Source: Candidatus Hydrogenedentota bacterium (GTDB lineage: Bacteria; Hydrogenedentota; Hydrogenedentia; Hydrogenedentales; CAITNO01). Taken from it: DNA of 40,101 nucleotides. Shown piece after piece: positions 17,286 to 28,400 of this stretch; the stretch's first letter is position 1, and each line of letters begins with the position of its first letter. The notes beneath the pieces are model-generated. The model saw only the letters and a list, made by a program, of their open reading frames with translations, ran no database searches and was not told the origin of the DNA. The position numbers were made by a program, and so were the translations under genes. The stretch is from assembly GCA_012730105.1 (NCBI GenBank), contig JAAYBJ010000322.1:1-40101 (forward strand). Direction: 5' to 3'.

Positions 17286-19106
17286 ATGAACAACACGTTC
17301 TTTTCTGCGGAGTGGAAAACAAGATTACGAAACGCTTTTTGGGCGCCTGCCTTTTGGATTTTTACGCTGGTATTCGCCCTCATCATGACCTGCATCAGCA
17401 TGTGCGCACTGGCAGCGGATCAGGCTGGGGTGGAAGGAATCAGGTGCGTATTGAATCCCTATGACCCTATAGAGTGGGAAAAAGTAAATCACTATAAATT
17501 GAACCTACATACCCACACCAAGGAAAGCGATGGCCGTATGGCGCCATCCACGGTGATTGATGAATACCATGCCAGGGGCTATCACGGGTTGGCCATTACG
17601 GACCACAACCGCGCTACCTGGCCGTGGACCGACTATGACCGGGACCCAAAGGCCTTGGAAATGCTGGCGATTCCCGGGAACGAACTATCGCGGCATCATC
17701 ACACCCTGAGCCTCTTCACAACCTATCAAACCGAGGAAACCGACCAGGACAAGGCGTTGGAAGGCGTCGCCACTGCCGGAGGACTGGCGGTTCTGTGTCA
17801 CCCCGCCATGCATTGGCTCCGGGAATATAATGTGGCCCCCGCGCTGGAGATTCCCCTGCAGCCGCCCCTCCGTGAGATTACACAAGGCAACTTTACGATT
17901 GACACCTGGTTCCGTACCCTTGACACAGGCAGAAACATTCTGATGGGGAATTTTTCACCCCGTTATGAAGGTGCCCTGAACCTGGAATTGCACACTCTTA
18001 ACCGGGTGCGCCTGTTTTTGCAGCCCCAGGGCGGCGGCGCGACCGTCGACCTTAATGTCGAGGCGGACACGCTCGGAATTAATACCCGTGACGGGCAGTG
18101 GCACCACCTCGCCGGGATCCGGCGCAACGGCGATATCTTCCTGTACCTGGACGGCCGCCTGGCGGGACAAAGCCCCGATCGCGCCGGCGCTTTTAATCTG
18201 CAAGGGAACTGCTATTATGTCGGCCGCGACACGCGCACCAGTGATGTCATTTTCAAGGGTGATCTCTCCCGCGCACGATTGTGGTCCAGGGCATTCACCG
18301 ATGCCGAGGCATTGGTGTGCGGCACCGGCGCGCCCGCTGATGGACCACTCGCTGAATATGCTTTCCTGAAAGGGGACGGCACGGATACGGCAGGCAGTTC
18401 TGCCGGCCCTATGCATGGGAAAGTCGTCGGAGAAGTGAACGCATCCGTCGTAACGAACGCGCCTGAAGCTTTGCTTCGCAACTCGGACACCGTGTACGCC
18501 ATGACTTTTGGGAAGGATCAGTTTCCCACATCGATTCCGGACGCCGCGGTGGAACACTTTGCCGCGCTTTTTAACCGACATTCCTGCTTGAAAGGCATCG
18601 AGATTCATAATCGCACCCGCCCGGTCAGCGAACATCCCCTTGACCGGGAATTATGGGACAGGCTGCTGGCGTTGACGATGCCTGAGCGTCCGATATGGGG
18701 GGCCGCCGTGGATGATATGCACGCCATGGAACACCTGGGCGGTAACTGGATTGTGATTTTGAGCAAGAGTTTGAACGAACAGGATGCCCGCGCGGCCTTA
18801 GCGGAGGGGCGTTATTATTTCGCCTCAACGCGCCTGCATGAACCGGACCATAACGACGTGGAAGGCACGCCGCGCATTGAAAACATCCGCCATGACCCTG
18901 ATGAAGGCGTCATTACGATCACCGCAACAGCGTCGGGAAAAGCCGTCCAGGAAAACCAATTTGTATGGGTATCAAACGGCAAGCCCGTGCACACCGGGTC
19001 TATGTTGCGATATCGTGAGGTGGAAGGATTGGGCGCATATGCGCGCGTCGAAATCACCGGCGAGGGTGGCACGACATACACGAATCCCCTGGGTTTCCTC
19101 CGATAG
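17286..19106 (+). CDS. secreted PHP-domain protein with inserted LamG domain
   Basis: 606 residues from ATG 17286 (AAGGAG 7 bases before it); the open frame begins earlier at 17208. A long signal peptide or anchor spans about 18-44. PHP phosphoesterase motifs: LHTHTKESDG (H75, H77), ITDHN (D106, H107), GNELSRHHH (E133, H138-140) and VLCHP (H172). The fold then breaks for a LamG/concanavalin-like domain at about 190-390 (FTIDTWFRT, GQWHHLAGIRRNGDIFLYLDGRLAG, SRARLWSRAFTDAEA). PHP resumes with KGIEIHN at 436-442 and GAAVDDMHA with D476 and H479. PHP enzymes are metal-dependent phosphoesterases; the exported form suggests a phosphoester or other ester target outside the cytoplasm. The LamG insert may bind carbohydrate. 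About 245 bp separate it from the glycerate kinase gene. Confidence 0.85.
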   Translation: MNNTFFSAEWKTRLRNAFWAPAFWIFTLVFALIMTCISMCALAADQAGVEGIRCVLNPYDPIEWEKVNHYKLNLHTHTKESDGRMAPSTVIDEYHARGYHGLAITDHNRATWPWTDYDRDPKALEMLAIPGNELSRHHHTLSLFTTYQTEETDQDKALEGVATAGGLAVLCHPAMHWLREYNVAPALEIPLQPPLREITQGNFTIDTWFRTLDTGRNILMGNFSPRYEGALNLELHTLNRVRLFLQPQGGGATVDLNVEADTLGINTRDGQWHHLAGIRRNGDIFLYLDGRLAGQSPDRAGAFNLQGNCYYVGRDTRTSDVIFKGDLSRARLWSRAFTDAEALVCGTGAPADGPLAEYAFLKGDGTDTAGSSAGPMHGKVVGEVNASVVTNAPEALLRNSDTVYAMTFGKDQFPTSIPDAAVEHFAALFNRHSCLKGIEIHNRTRPVSEHPLDRELWDRLLALTMPERPIWGAAVDDMHAMEHLGGNWIVILSKSLNEQDARAALAEGRYYFASTRLHEPDHNDVEGTPRIENIRHDPDEGVITITATASGKAVQENQFVWVSNGKPVHTGSMLRYREVEGLGAYARVEITGEGGTTYTNPLGFLR

Positions 19107-19303
19107 CGACAGAAACAGAATCTCCGGTGCGCCTGTCTTTCTGGCACCACGGTACAGGCAGCCGATTCCGGTTGTGGGCCGTATTTGCGATAGTGTATAG
19201 TGCATCAAAATTCACGGTAATCCCCGGTGTCAATCCGACAAGGTTCTCTGTTATTTTTCCGGATTTTGCCCATAATAACAACGGAACTGAAGAGACGTTT
19301 TCC

Positions 19304-19312
19304 TGATATACT
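19304..19312 (+). promoter_or_regulatory. extended -10 promoter for glycerate kinase operon
   Basis: TGATATACT matches TGn-TATAAT with one mismatch. Predicted start about 19319, some 33 bases before the glycerate kinase ATG. A second, weaker candidate is TTGTGG (19172) with TATAGT (19196), 18 bases apart. Confidence 0.5.
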
Positions 19313-19351
19313 GTCCCTCCCGCTGAATCCAAAGTGAGGTCGCCAAAGGAA

Positions 19352-20509
19352 ATGAAACTACTTGTTGCCCCGGATTCCTTCAAGGAATGCATGGACGCCT
19401 TCAGCGTGGCCGATGCCATCGCCCGGGGGCTGCGCCTCGGCATTCACGGCCCCCTCGAAGTGATCTGCCGTCCGCTGGCGGATGGGGGTGAAGGCCTGAT
19501 GCGGGTATTGTTGCACGCCCTTGGCGGCGAAACAAGCGCCCAAACCGTCACCGGCCCCATGGGGATTTCCGTGGAAGCATCTCTCGGCCTGCTGGACAAC
19601 GGCAGAACCGCTGCCATAGAGATGGCCGCCGCTGCGGGACTGCATCTCGTCCCGGCGGCTGAACGTGATCCGCTCACCGCAACCACCCGCGGCGTAGGTG
19701 AACTGATACGGCACGCGCTGGACCTCGGCGTGCAACGCGTCATTGTGGGCCTCGGCGGCAGCGCCACCAACGACGGCGGCGCGGGCATGGCCCAAGCCTT
19801 GGGGGCCTCCCTGCGGGATGCCGCTGGAAATGAACTGCCCCCGGGCGGCGCTGCCCTGGCCCGGCTGAAGACTGTCGACCTGTCCCATTTGGACAAACGC
19901 CTCGCCGCCGTGGAAATCATCGGGGCCTGTGATGTCGAAAATACCCTGTGCGGTGCCTGCGGGGCTTCCGCGGTTTACGGTCCCCAGAAAGGGGCCACCC
20001 CCGAAAACGTGGCGTTGCTGGATTCGGCGCTGCGGCACTATGGTGGCATAGTGACAAAAGAAACCGGGTTGGACCTGTTCTCCCTGCTGGGCGGTGGCGC
20101 CGCGGGGGGTCTGGGCGCCGGGCTTGCCGCTTTCACGGGTGCACGCCTGCGTTCAGGGGTCAGCCTGGTGTTCGACGCCTATGGTGACATGGACCGGCAG
20201 GCGCAGGACGCAGATGCCTTTTTTTCTGGTGAGGGTTCTGTGGACGGCCAGACCCTCCACGGCAAAGTGGTTGCCGGCGTAGCCGGCCTGGCGCGAAAAC
20301 ACCACAAACCGCTCATCGTGTTTGCCGGCCGGTTGCGCGGACACCCCGAATCCCTCTACCAAGCGGGTGTCACGGCTGTCTTCCCCATCGCGCCGGAGCC
20401 CATGTCGACCGCCGATGCCTTGGCCAATGCCGACACTTACCTGGCTCAGAGCGCGGAAAATGTTGGACGACTTTTGGAACAAAGGCTGGAGACGACCGGC
20501 CATGTTTAA
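19352..20509 (+). CDS. glycerate kinase (GarK/GlxK family)
   Basis: 385 residues from ATG 19352; a GTG at 19334 is in frame but MKLLVAPDSFKECMDA is the family start. Further landmarks are RPLADGGEGLMRVL, MGISVEASLGLL, EMAAAAGLHLVP, ATTRGVGELIRHAL, VGLGGSATNDGGAGMAQALG, CDVENTLCGACGASAVYGPQKGA, GGGAAGGLGAGLAAF and FFSGEGSVDGQTLHGK. The enzyme phosphorylates D-glycerate with ATP to give 2-phosphoglycerate, feeding glycolysis from glyoxylate or sugar-acid breakdown. Full length and intact. It overlaps the next gene by 8 bp, so the two are co-transcribed; why a glycerate kinase travels with a heparinase-like enzyme is not evident. Confidence 0.95.
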   Translation: MKLLVAPDSFKECMDAFSVADAIARGLRLGIHGPLEVICRPLADGGEGLMRVLLHALGGETSAQTVTGPMGISVEASLGLLDNGRTAAIEMAAAAGLHLVPAAERDPLTATTRGVGELIRHALDLGVQRVIVGLGGSATNDGGAGMAQALGASLRDAAGNELPPGGAALARLKTVDLSHLDKRLAAVEIIGACDVENTLCGACGASAVYGPQKGATPENVALLDSALRHYGGIVTKETGLDLFSLLGGGAAGGLGAGLAAFTGARLRSGVSLVFDAYGDMDRQAQDADAFFSGEGSVDGQTLHGKVVAGVAGLARKHHKPLIVFAGRLRGHPESLYQAGVTAVFPIAPEPMSTADALANADTYLAQSAENVGRLLEQRLETTGHV

Positions 20510-22214
20510 AAAGTTGTTTTTATACTGGCACACGCTTCGTTTCCTGCGTACATCGCAGCTATTCTGGCGTATTTTCTATAGCATCCGCCGTCAGTGTCGC
20601 CTGTACCGTGTCCCCCAAGTCTCCGATCCCCCGCCCTCCTTTAATCCGGAAGCGCTGAGGCGACTCTCCGAATTTCTTGAAAAATGCAGCCGTTTCGATC
20701 TGCACCGCATGGCGGATATCGTTGCCTTGCGCAATCAGTCCTTTTGCTTTCTAAACAGGCCGGCGGAAAATACCGGCGAAATACCGTGGCGCGACAGGCA
20801 CTACCCGAAATTATGGCTCTATCAGTTGCATAGTTTTTCCTTCGGACGGGATTTTGCCATAAACGCCGCCGGAGACGATTATCTTGGCGACCGGGACCGC
20901 GCATTAGGTTGGATCCGCGACTGGACACACAAAAACCCTCCCGGGTCCCGCCCGGCATGGGACGCGGGGCCCGTATCCGACCGGCTGCTGAACTGGGCAC
21001 TTCTGGCCGCGGCTTTTAAACTGAACGACGCGGTTGTGCGCGGATCTTATTACTGTCAGACGAGGTGGCTGGAACATTGGCTGGAATACGACCTGCGCGC
21101 AAACCACCTGCTTAAAAACGCCTGCGCGCTAACTCTGGCCGGGGAAGTGTTGAACGATCAGCACACACTTGGCAAGGGCATGCGCCTCCTTGAAGAACAA
21201 ATTAAAGAACAATTCTTGCCGGATGGGGGCCACTTCGAACGCAGTCCGATGTACCACATCCAGGCGCTTTGGGATGCCCTTCTGGTATATGCCGTTCTCA
21301 AAGAAAAACCGGATTTTCTACAAAGCGCCCTGATACACATGACCTCTTTTCTCGAAGCGATCCTCCATCCGGACGGGGACATTCCGCTTTTCGGGGATTC
21401 CGTTCTACGTGCGGGCCCGCCGACGCCGGCGTTATTGCGGCTCGCACGACACACACTAGCCATGGCGTCGACCTTATCCTCCGGCCGCAAGGCGGGCCAT
21501 GCCCTGGAGAGTTCCGGTTTTTATGTGCTAGGCGATCCTGACAAGAACCATTGCATGATCGTAAAAACAGCGCCACCCTCTCCCCCCTTTCAGCCGGGCC
21601 ACAGTCACGCAGACCTCTTCTCCTACGAACTAAGTCTTGCCGGCCAGCGTTTTATTGTGGACAGCGGCGTTCACGGCTACGCGGAAAGCCCTTTGCGGGA
21701 TTACTGCCGCAGCACACGCGCCCACAACACGGCACAATTGGACGATTTGGAACAGTGCGAAACATGGCACACCTTCCGGATCGCCCGCCGGCCGCACTCC
21801 ATTTCAGCCCAATTCCATGCATCTGATGACTGTAGCACCTTGGAGGCTGTCTTTGCGCATTACGCCGGATTCCAATATCGCCGTGTCATTCACTTTGACC
21901 GTGAAACCTGTACCTGGGAAATCCATGACACCATGCAAGCAGCACCCGGTAAGCACGAACTTAAAAGTTTTGTTCATTTTCATCCCGCGTGGGAAGTCGC
22001 TCTCAGCAATAACACGATTACGGCGTCTTCAGGAACTATGCGGGGAAGAATAGTCGTTGAGCTTTCCGAATCACATAAAATAAAGTATGCACTGGACAAA
22101 TCCTCCTGCCAGTATTGCCCAGAGTTTGGTGTCGCCAGCCCTTCCCCGACCGTGATTCTGCACTGTTATGGGTCCGCCCCATTACATTTAGTCTATAAAA
22201 TATCCGTATCATAG
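20502..22214 (+). CDS. heparinase II/III family protein
   Basis: 570 residues from ATG 20502, with GGAG 10 bases before it inside the end of the glycerate kinase gene; the frame runs open from 20322. The first 340 residues are alpha-helical, the alpha/alpha toroid of polysaccharide lyases (YQLHSFSFGRDFAI, NWALLAAAFKLND, NHLLKNACALTLAGEV, DGGHFERSPMYHIQALWD). The C-terminal part is the heparinase II/III beta-sandwich: QPGHSHADLFSYEL at about 364-377, FIVDSGVHGYAESPLRDYCRSTRAHNT. There is no signal peptide, and the N-terminus resembles the cytoplasmic or membrane-associated members found in capsule and exopolysaccharide clusters. It may cleave uronic acid-containing polymers by beta-elimination; substrate unknown. 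Confidence 0.88.
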   Translation: MFKKLFLYWHTLRFLRTSQLFWRIFYSIRRQCRLYRVPQVSDPPPSFNPEALRRLSEFLEKCSRFDLHRMADIVALRNQSFCFLNRPAENTGEIPWRDRHYPKLWLYQLHSFSFGRDFAINAAGDDYLGDRDRALGWIRDWTHKNPPGSRPAWDAGPVSDRLLNWALLAAAFKLNDAVVRGSYYCQTRWLEHWLEYDLRANHLLKNACALTLAGEVLNDQHTLGKGMRLLEEQIKEQFLPDGGHFERSPMYHIQALWDALLVYAVLKEKPDFLQSALIHMTSFLEAILHPDGDIPLFGDSVLRAGPPTPALLRLARHTLAMASTLSSGRKAGHALESSGFYVLGDPDKNHCMIVKTAPPSPPFQPGHSHADLFSYELSLAGQRFIVDSGVHGYAESPLRDYCRSTRAHNTAQLDDLEQCETWHTFRIARRPHSISAQFHASDDCSTLEAVFAHYAGFQYRRVIHFDRETCTWEIHDTMQAAPGKHELKSFVHFHPAWEVALSNNTITASSGTMRGRIVVELSESHKIKYALDKSSCQYCPEFGVASPSPTVILHCYGSAPLHLVYKISVS

Positions 22215-22264
22215 AACTGCCTCCAGAACGGTATTCAATATAGTAAGATAAGAATTAATTATTC

Positions 22265-22293
22265 TTGACTCTCTGGATGTTTTTCAGTACACT
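22265..22293 (+). promoter_or_regulatory. predicted sigma70 promoter of the giant surface-protein gene
   Basis: TTGACT (22265-22270) and TACACT (22288-22293) are 17 bases apart. A start near 22300 gives a leader of about 160 bases, AT-rich, holding a small inverted repeat (CACTT/AAGTG near 22409-22425) but no riboswitch that I recognise. Confidence 0.55.
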
Positions 22294-22462
22294 TAAGATG
22301 TATTGGTTTGTTTTTTTGTAATTTATAAGGTAAGAAATATACCGCACCTGAGGCATGCCAACGTGTCATCACCTCATTTATAAAAAATTTTATGTATTTC
22401 GTATTTAATCACTTACACACAAGTGTGCCGCCTTGCACGGCGTCACCGGGGAAGGTATGGTC

Positions 22463-25400
22463 ATGACCTATTTTATTCACACCCGTATTATGCTTATAGC
22501 CGTCATTTTGTCCGCTATGCCCATTATGGCGGATGTAACGGTGGTAGGCTCGGGCTCAGGTATCGATGAAGCCAATGACAACGCGTTTTCGTTTACCGTA
22601 ACCGTGCCAACGGGGACGCAACTGGCTGTTGTGGGAGTCACGAATCGCGATGCCCGCAACGCGACTGCAGTATCACTGGGCAGTTCAACCATGACTTTTG
22701 CCATCAATTCCACTTCCAGTCCCAACAGCGACATGGATGAACGGGCGCAACTGTATTTTCTCGCCAATCCGCCCGCAGGAAGTCAAACCGTTTCGGTGAC
22801 CCTGTCCGGTAATTCACGCCACAAAGCGGCCGGATGCATCTTGCTTACGGGTGTAAATACTGCCGCGATGGCAACAACAACCAAAAAGGCGGATGAAAAT
22901 CAATTTGACAACGATCCCACCCCGAGCATCAGTTTTACCGCAGCAGAAGCGCCTGCAGGTTCCATGGCAGTTTCAGTGATTAACAGTCGCGGCGCTAACC
23001 TTGCCATCGCCGGGATCGGTCATACCGAAAGGTGGAACCTGGAAACCTATTATTTCTGGGACGCTCCGCAACGGTCCAGACACGGCGGGGGCACATCCCC
23101 CGGGTCCAGTGCCAGCGGCGCCACCGTAGCCTGGACCCCAGACGGAGGAGCGTACGACGCCAACTGGGGTATGGTGGCCATGGTGATTCCAGCGAGCTAT
23201 ACCGGGATTACCAACATAGCACCGGACACGCTCAGTGTAAACGACAATGATCCCAATAACACGGTTTTCGGAACCTTGACCGCCACGGACGCTGATAATA
23301 AGCCGCCCTACACCTGGTCGCTGATCAATAATGCAGGCGGGCGCTTTGCATTGAATGCCAGCGACACTCTGGATGTCGATGTGCGCATCGCGAACGCCGC
23401 GCTTATTGATTACGGCCAGAATACCTCCCACACCATCCGGGTCGGTGTCCGAAATAACGAATATCCCATTGTTTTTGAAAAAGATATTACCATCAATGTG
23501 GTGGATACCACAGACCCGGTAATCGGCCCTGTCACAGCCTCACAAACTTTCGCCCTGTCGGGAGAGTTTGTCACGTTCAGCGCCACCATCACGGATAACG
23601 ACGCAATAGCCGGCATCCCGACGATGACCCTGGGCGGTTCGCCGCTCATGTTCAGCAATCAGAGCGGCGATGTGTATACCTGGGGCTGGAATGTGCCTCT
23701 TGGATCTCCTGACGGTGCAGTTTCCGTTACGGTAACTGCAGAAGATGTAGCCGGCAATGAAACCACCCTGGTTGCGGACGATGTTATTATCGTGGACAAC
23801 ACGAAACCGTATATTACCGGGCTAACTGTTTCCCAAATGTATGCCAAAGAGGGGGATACGGTCACCATCCAGGTGGAAGTGCAGGATTTTTACGGTGTTG
23901 CAGAATTTCCGACCGTTACCCTTGCCGGAATAGACTGTGGCATTCCTTCCGTCAGCGGCTTTACCTATACCTGGCTGGTTGGCATTACATCCGCTTTTCC
24001 TGAAGGCCCGGCCGATGTTCTGGTCACCGCTCTAGATTTGGCGGGCAACCAGTCCCAGGGCAGCGGACCCGCCCTGTTGATCATTGACCGTACGGCCCCC
24101 ACCATTTCCGCCTTTGCGTCCACCCATGAGTACGCCACGCTCAACAATATCGTAACGCTGGAGGCGGCGGTTCTCGATAATTTCGGGTTGAACGGCGCAC
24201 CCAATATGTACCTGAACGGTACTATGCTGAATACACCGACCGTATCCGGAAGCACCTACTACTGGCAGTTCCCGATTACCACGGCTATCACCCAGGGCGC
24301 CGCCGTCATAGAGGTTGAGGCTACAGACCAGGCGGGGAATGAATCGTCGGCAGGTCCCGCCTCAACCATTCTGGTCATTGATTATACGCAACCCAGTATT
24401 TCCGCGCTGACGGTCAATCCGTCCCGCGCCAAAGGCGGCACCGCGCTTACCCTCACCGCGCAGGTGGTTGAGAATTACGGCCTCAATGGAACGCCCACAA
24501 TGAATATCAATGGGTTGCCCGTGCCGGCGCCCTCACACTCGGGCTCCACGTATACCTGGAATTACATTGTCCCAACCACGCCTCCGCCTGTGGAAGGGCC
24601 GGCGCAGATTGAAATCCTTGCCGTTGACCTGGCAGGCAATATAAACAATCTCCTGAACACCTCCCAGTTAACCTATGATCCGACTGCGCCCATTTTCAGC
24701 AATGCCGCAGCCGATCCCGATCTGGTGCGATTGGGACAAACAACTACAATCAGCGTCAATATGTACGATATCAGTCCGTTAACCGGGACGCCTGTGCTCA
24801 CAGTTAACGGCGTTTCGGCCACGTATGTCGGCATTGAGGACCTTGGCGACAACAATAAGATCCTTAGGTTTAGTTTTACCATTGCAGCCGGAACCCCCGA
24901 GGGCAATGCGTCACTTCAATTCTACGCAAGGGACGTTCTTGGCAATGCGCGCTTCACGGATTTTACAAACGTCCTGATGGTGGATAAAACAGCACCCGTG
25001 ATCAGCAATGTCTCCGCCAGCCCAAGCGTCAGCAGGGCCGGTGCCACGGTTAATATCACCTTTGATGCTATTGACGCCCTTTCTGAAATTTACGGAACTC
25101 CCACAGTAACCGTGAATGGCGCCAGCGCGTCGTACCAGTCGGTGTCAGGCGGCCATTACACCTACCGCTACACGGTGCGCGACGCCAGCCTGGATCCGGA
25201 CGGACCGGCCACGATCTTCATTACCTGCCGTGACACGGTGGGCAATTCCGGCTCAGCGCAACATGAAGACAAACTCATGATTGACAACTCTCTGCCCATG
25301 ATATCCGATTTGATCGTTTTCCCGAATATCGCGGCGGAAGGTACCGGTATCACCATCGGGTTCACCGCCACTGACGACAGCGGACTGGGCAGCCTGCCTG

Positions 25401-28400
25401 TAGTAAAGGTCAACGGCAACAATGCCTCTTTCGTTGCCGCCCAGGGCAGCACCTTCGAGTACGGTTATACCGTGCGCGGCGCCTATGACGATGAAGGGTA
25501 TGCGTTGCTCTCAATCCGTGTCGAGGATTCCATCGGGAATGTGCTGACCAGTGAGAGCACAGGTCTCCTTCTCGTTGATTTTACGCCGCCTGCCGGCGCA
25601 CTTGTCATCAATGACAACGCCCTGTTCACGCGGACAACGGATGTTACGCTGGGCATCACCGCTTCCGATGGTGAGTTCGGCAGTGGTGCCCAGAGCATGT
25701 GTTTCAGCGACGATGGCATCAGCTGGAGCGTCTGGGAGCCGATAGCGGCAAGCCGGGAATGGCAGTTGAAAAGCGGCCAGGGGTACAAAACGATCTACCT
25801 GCGCTTGCGTGACCGTGCCGGGAACGTCTCCATGCTGCCCATCACGGATACCATTGCGCTGAAACCCAACACCCTCGTGGTGGACCGCGAAGGTTCGGGG
25901 GAGGTGAAAGGCCTGCCTGGAGATGCCATCGTACTGGAGGTGACACCGCGCAACGTATTCGGCGCCATTCAGTCCTATGAGTGGTTCAAGGACGGCAGCC
26001 CCATAGAAGGCTACGGGCCGGTGCTGGTTATAGAGAATTTTGAGGAATACGATATGGGCAGTTATGTTTGCAGAGTCGCTGATGAAATGGAAACGGCGGA
26101 ATCCCTGCCTTTCACAATCGGGATCTCCGAAGAAACACCGGTGCCGGCCGCTTCCTGGAAGGGCATGGCCCTGTTGCTCTCCTGCATACTGCTCTTCGCC
26201 ATTGCTCTACTGCGGCGGCGCAGCCATTCTTCAGCAACTATCGTGTTATTTGTTGGAATCGGACTGTGCTTATCCGGTCTTGCCGGCGCCGAAGTTACCG
26301 TGGTCTATTCCGCACAGGCGGAGCAGCCCATGGATCTCAGCGATGCGGCCATGACTGACTTGGCCCTGCAAAAGGGCTCCATTGAAATCTGGACCAAAAA
26401 CGAGGACGGAACCGTTAAGCGTCAGTTATCCCGTTTGGGCGATCCCGGGGTGGCCAATCCCGGCTTTTCCTCCCACCAGCGTGAAGGGTTTGCAGAACAG
26501 ATGGGCAAGGGGCTTCCCATTACCGTCCTGAAAGACGGCACCGAGGAACTTCACATTCCCTTGTCGGACGAGGCCGTTCGCGTATATTCCCAGAATCTGA
26601 ATAAAGGAATGGGTGAACCCTCCTTTGAAATGAAGATCGTGGTGAACAGCAAAACGCTCGTTTCCGAAAAACGGTACGAAACGTTTGTGGATGGCGTCAT
26701 GCGCCCGAATATGCTGCGCCTGGATTATCCCGGCGGCGCGATTATCCAGGTCTTTGAGTACACGAACACGCCTCCCGCGCCACTGCCCCCGGTATATTTG
26801 CGGAAAGAAGGCGTGGGAGACGATAAAGAATCGGACGTCTATCCCAAATCATGGGTGACGAAAGCGGATGGCGAGACCCAGACACGGGACGTCCAGTTTA
26901 TTGTGCCCCAGCAGGGACTGGGCAACCTGGGATTTGACTCCGGCTGGGTACCGGGAGGTTCAGGTCCGGACCCGGGCGGGTTCATCATCCAGGTGCGCAT
27001 CAATGCCGAAGCGGGGTATACCTATGACGCGGCGGTAAACGGCGCTTTCAATCTTACGCCGGACAACCTGCTGGGGCTGGGCCCCGCCGCGGGCAACTGG
27101 GGATTTTATTTCGGCGCCGAATTCTTCATGAAGGCGGCCTTTGATATTCCCCCAATCCTGGGCTACGATATCGAACCCTTCATCGTGGATATCCCGTACG
27201 TGCCGGATTTCAACATGGTCGCCTCGGACCGGGACACCTTCAACAACTGGCTGTTGGATTCGGTGTCCACCGTGCGCGATGACGCTGGACGCACCAATGT
27301 GGTCAACCTGGACATCGTTTCGCTGCTGATCACGCAGGGGGTGCTTCCCGAACTGCCGGACTGGGTTCCCCTGCCGAGAGTGGGCGTATCCCTGGATGTC
27401 GGCGCCATAGCGGACGGCAGCCTGACCTGCGACAGCATCCTGCTGAGCGATGGCACCCAATATGTTCAGGAAGGGCAGGAGCTCGGTGTTTATGTCCCCC
27501 CGACGGGGTATCATGCGATCGCCGAATACCTTGAAAATGCCCATTTAAACCTGGGTGTAAAATTTTATCCCTTTGTCTTTTTTTCCTGGGACCTGTATGT
27601 GTTTGATTTCAGTTATGCGTGGCCGACGGATTTTAATGATCCGGACAACCTGCTGGCCCGACTTGAATGGCTGCCCATTGCACATACCAATTTCCCCTTC
27701 ACCAACGCGGAACTGAATTTTACGGGACAGCCCAGCACCCTTCCGGCGACTGACTGGTTCACGGAACTGTTCGTACCTGTGCTGCGAACGAATGACATAA
27801 GCCTTCATCAAGTCCGGTTCACACCCAACCTGTCCAATAATTTCTACAGCGCATGCATGGGCGCCGCTACGGCCTATCGGACAGATCCCACCGGCGGTAT
27901 TCCTGTAACCCTGGGAGACGATGCCTTTGTCGAGGTCACACTTACCGAAGGCAAACAGATACCGTTATACGGCGTCTATTATGATTCTTTCTTCATTGGG
28001 AGCAACGGTTACATAACGTTTAATGAAGGGGATGCTACAAACGAGGCCAACCTCGAAAACCACTTCAACCAACCCCGTATTTCAGGACTGTTTCTGAACA
28101 TGAATCCCGCCGAAGGCGGTACGATTTCCTATAAACAACTGCCCAACCGCGTTGTGGTAACCTATGACCATGTCCGCCTCGCCAATATCATCACAGAGCA
28201 GACGGCCAACTTTCAGATTGAAATGTTCTTTGATGGGCGCATTGTCATTACCTGGTTGCAGGAAGACACCTATGTCGGGCTTATCGGGTTATCACAAGGC
28301 AACGGCGTGCCCGAAGAATTTGAAAACAGTGACTTTACCCAGTATCCGGGTTGTCTGACGGACATCGCGCCGGAATACGGTATACGCGTCAATTTCACAC

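Noticed and set aside
23510-25863. Repeat array as CRISPR or satellite DNA
   Set aside because: The periodicity is protein-level Ig-like domains of about 97-102 residues in a continuous ORF.
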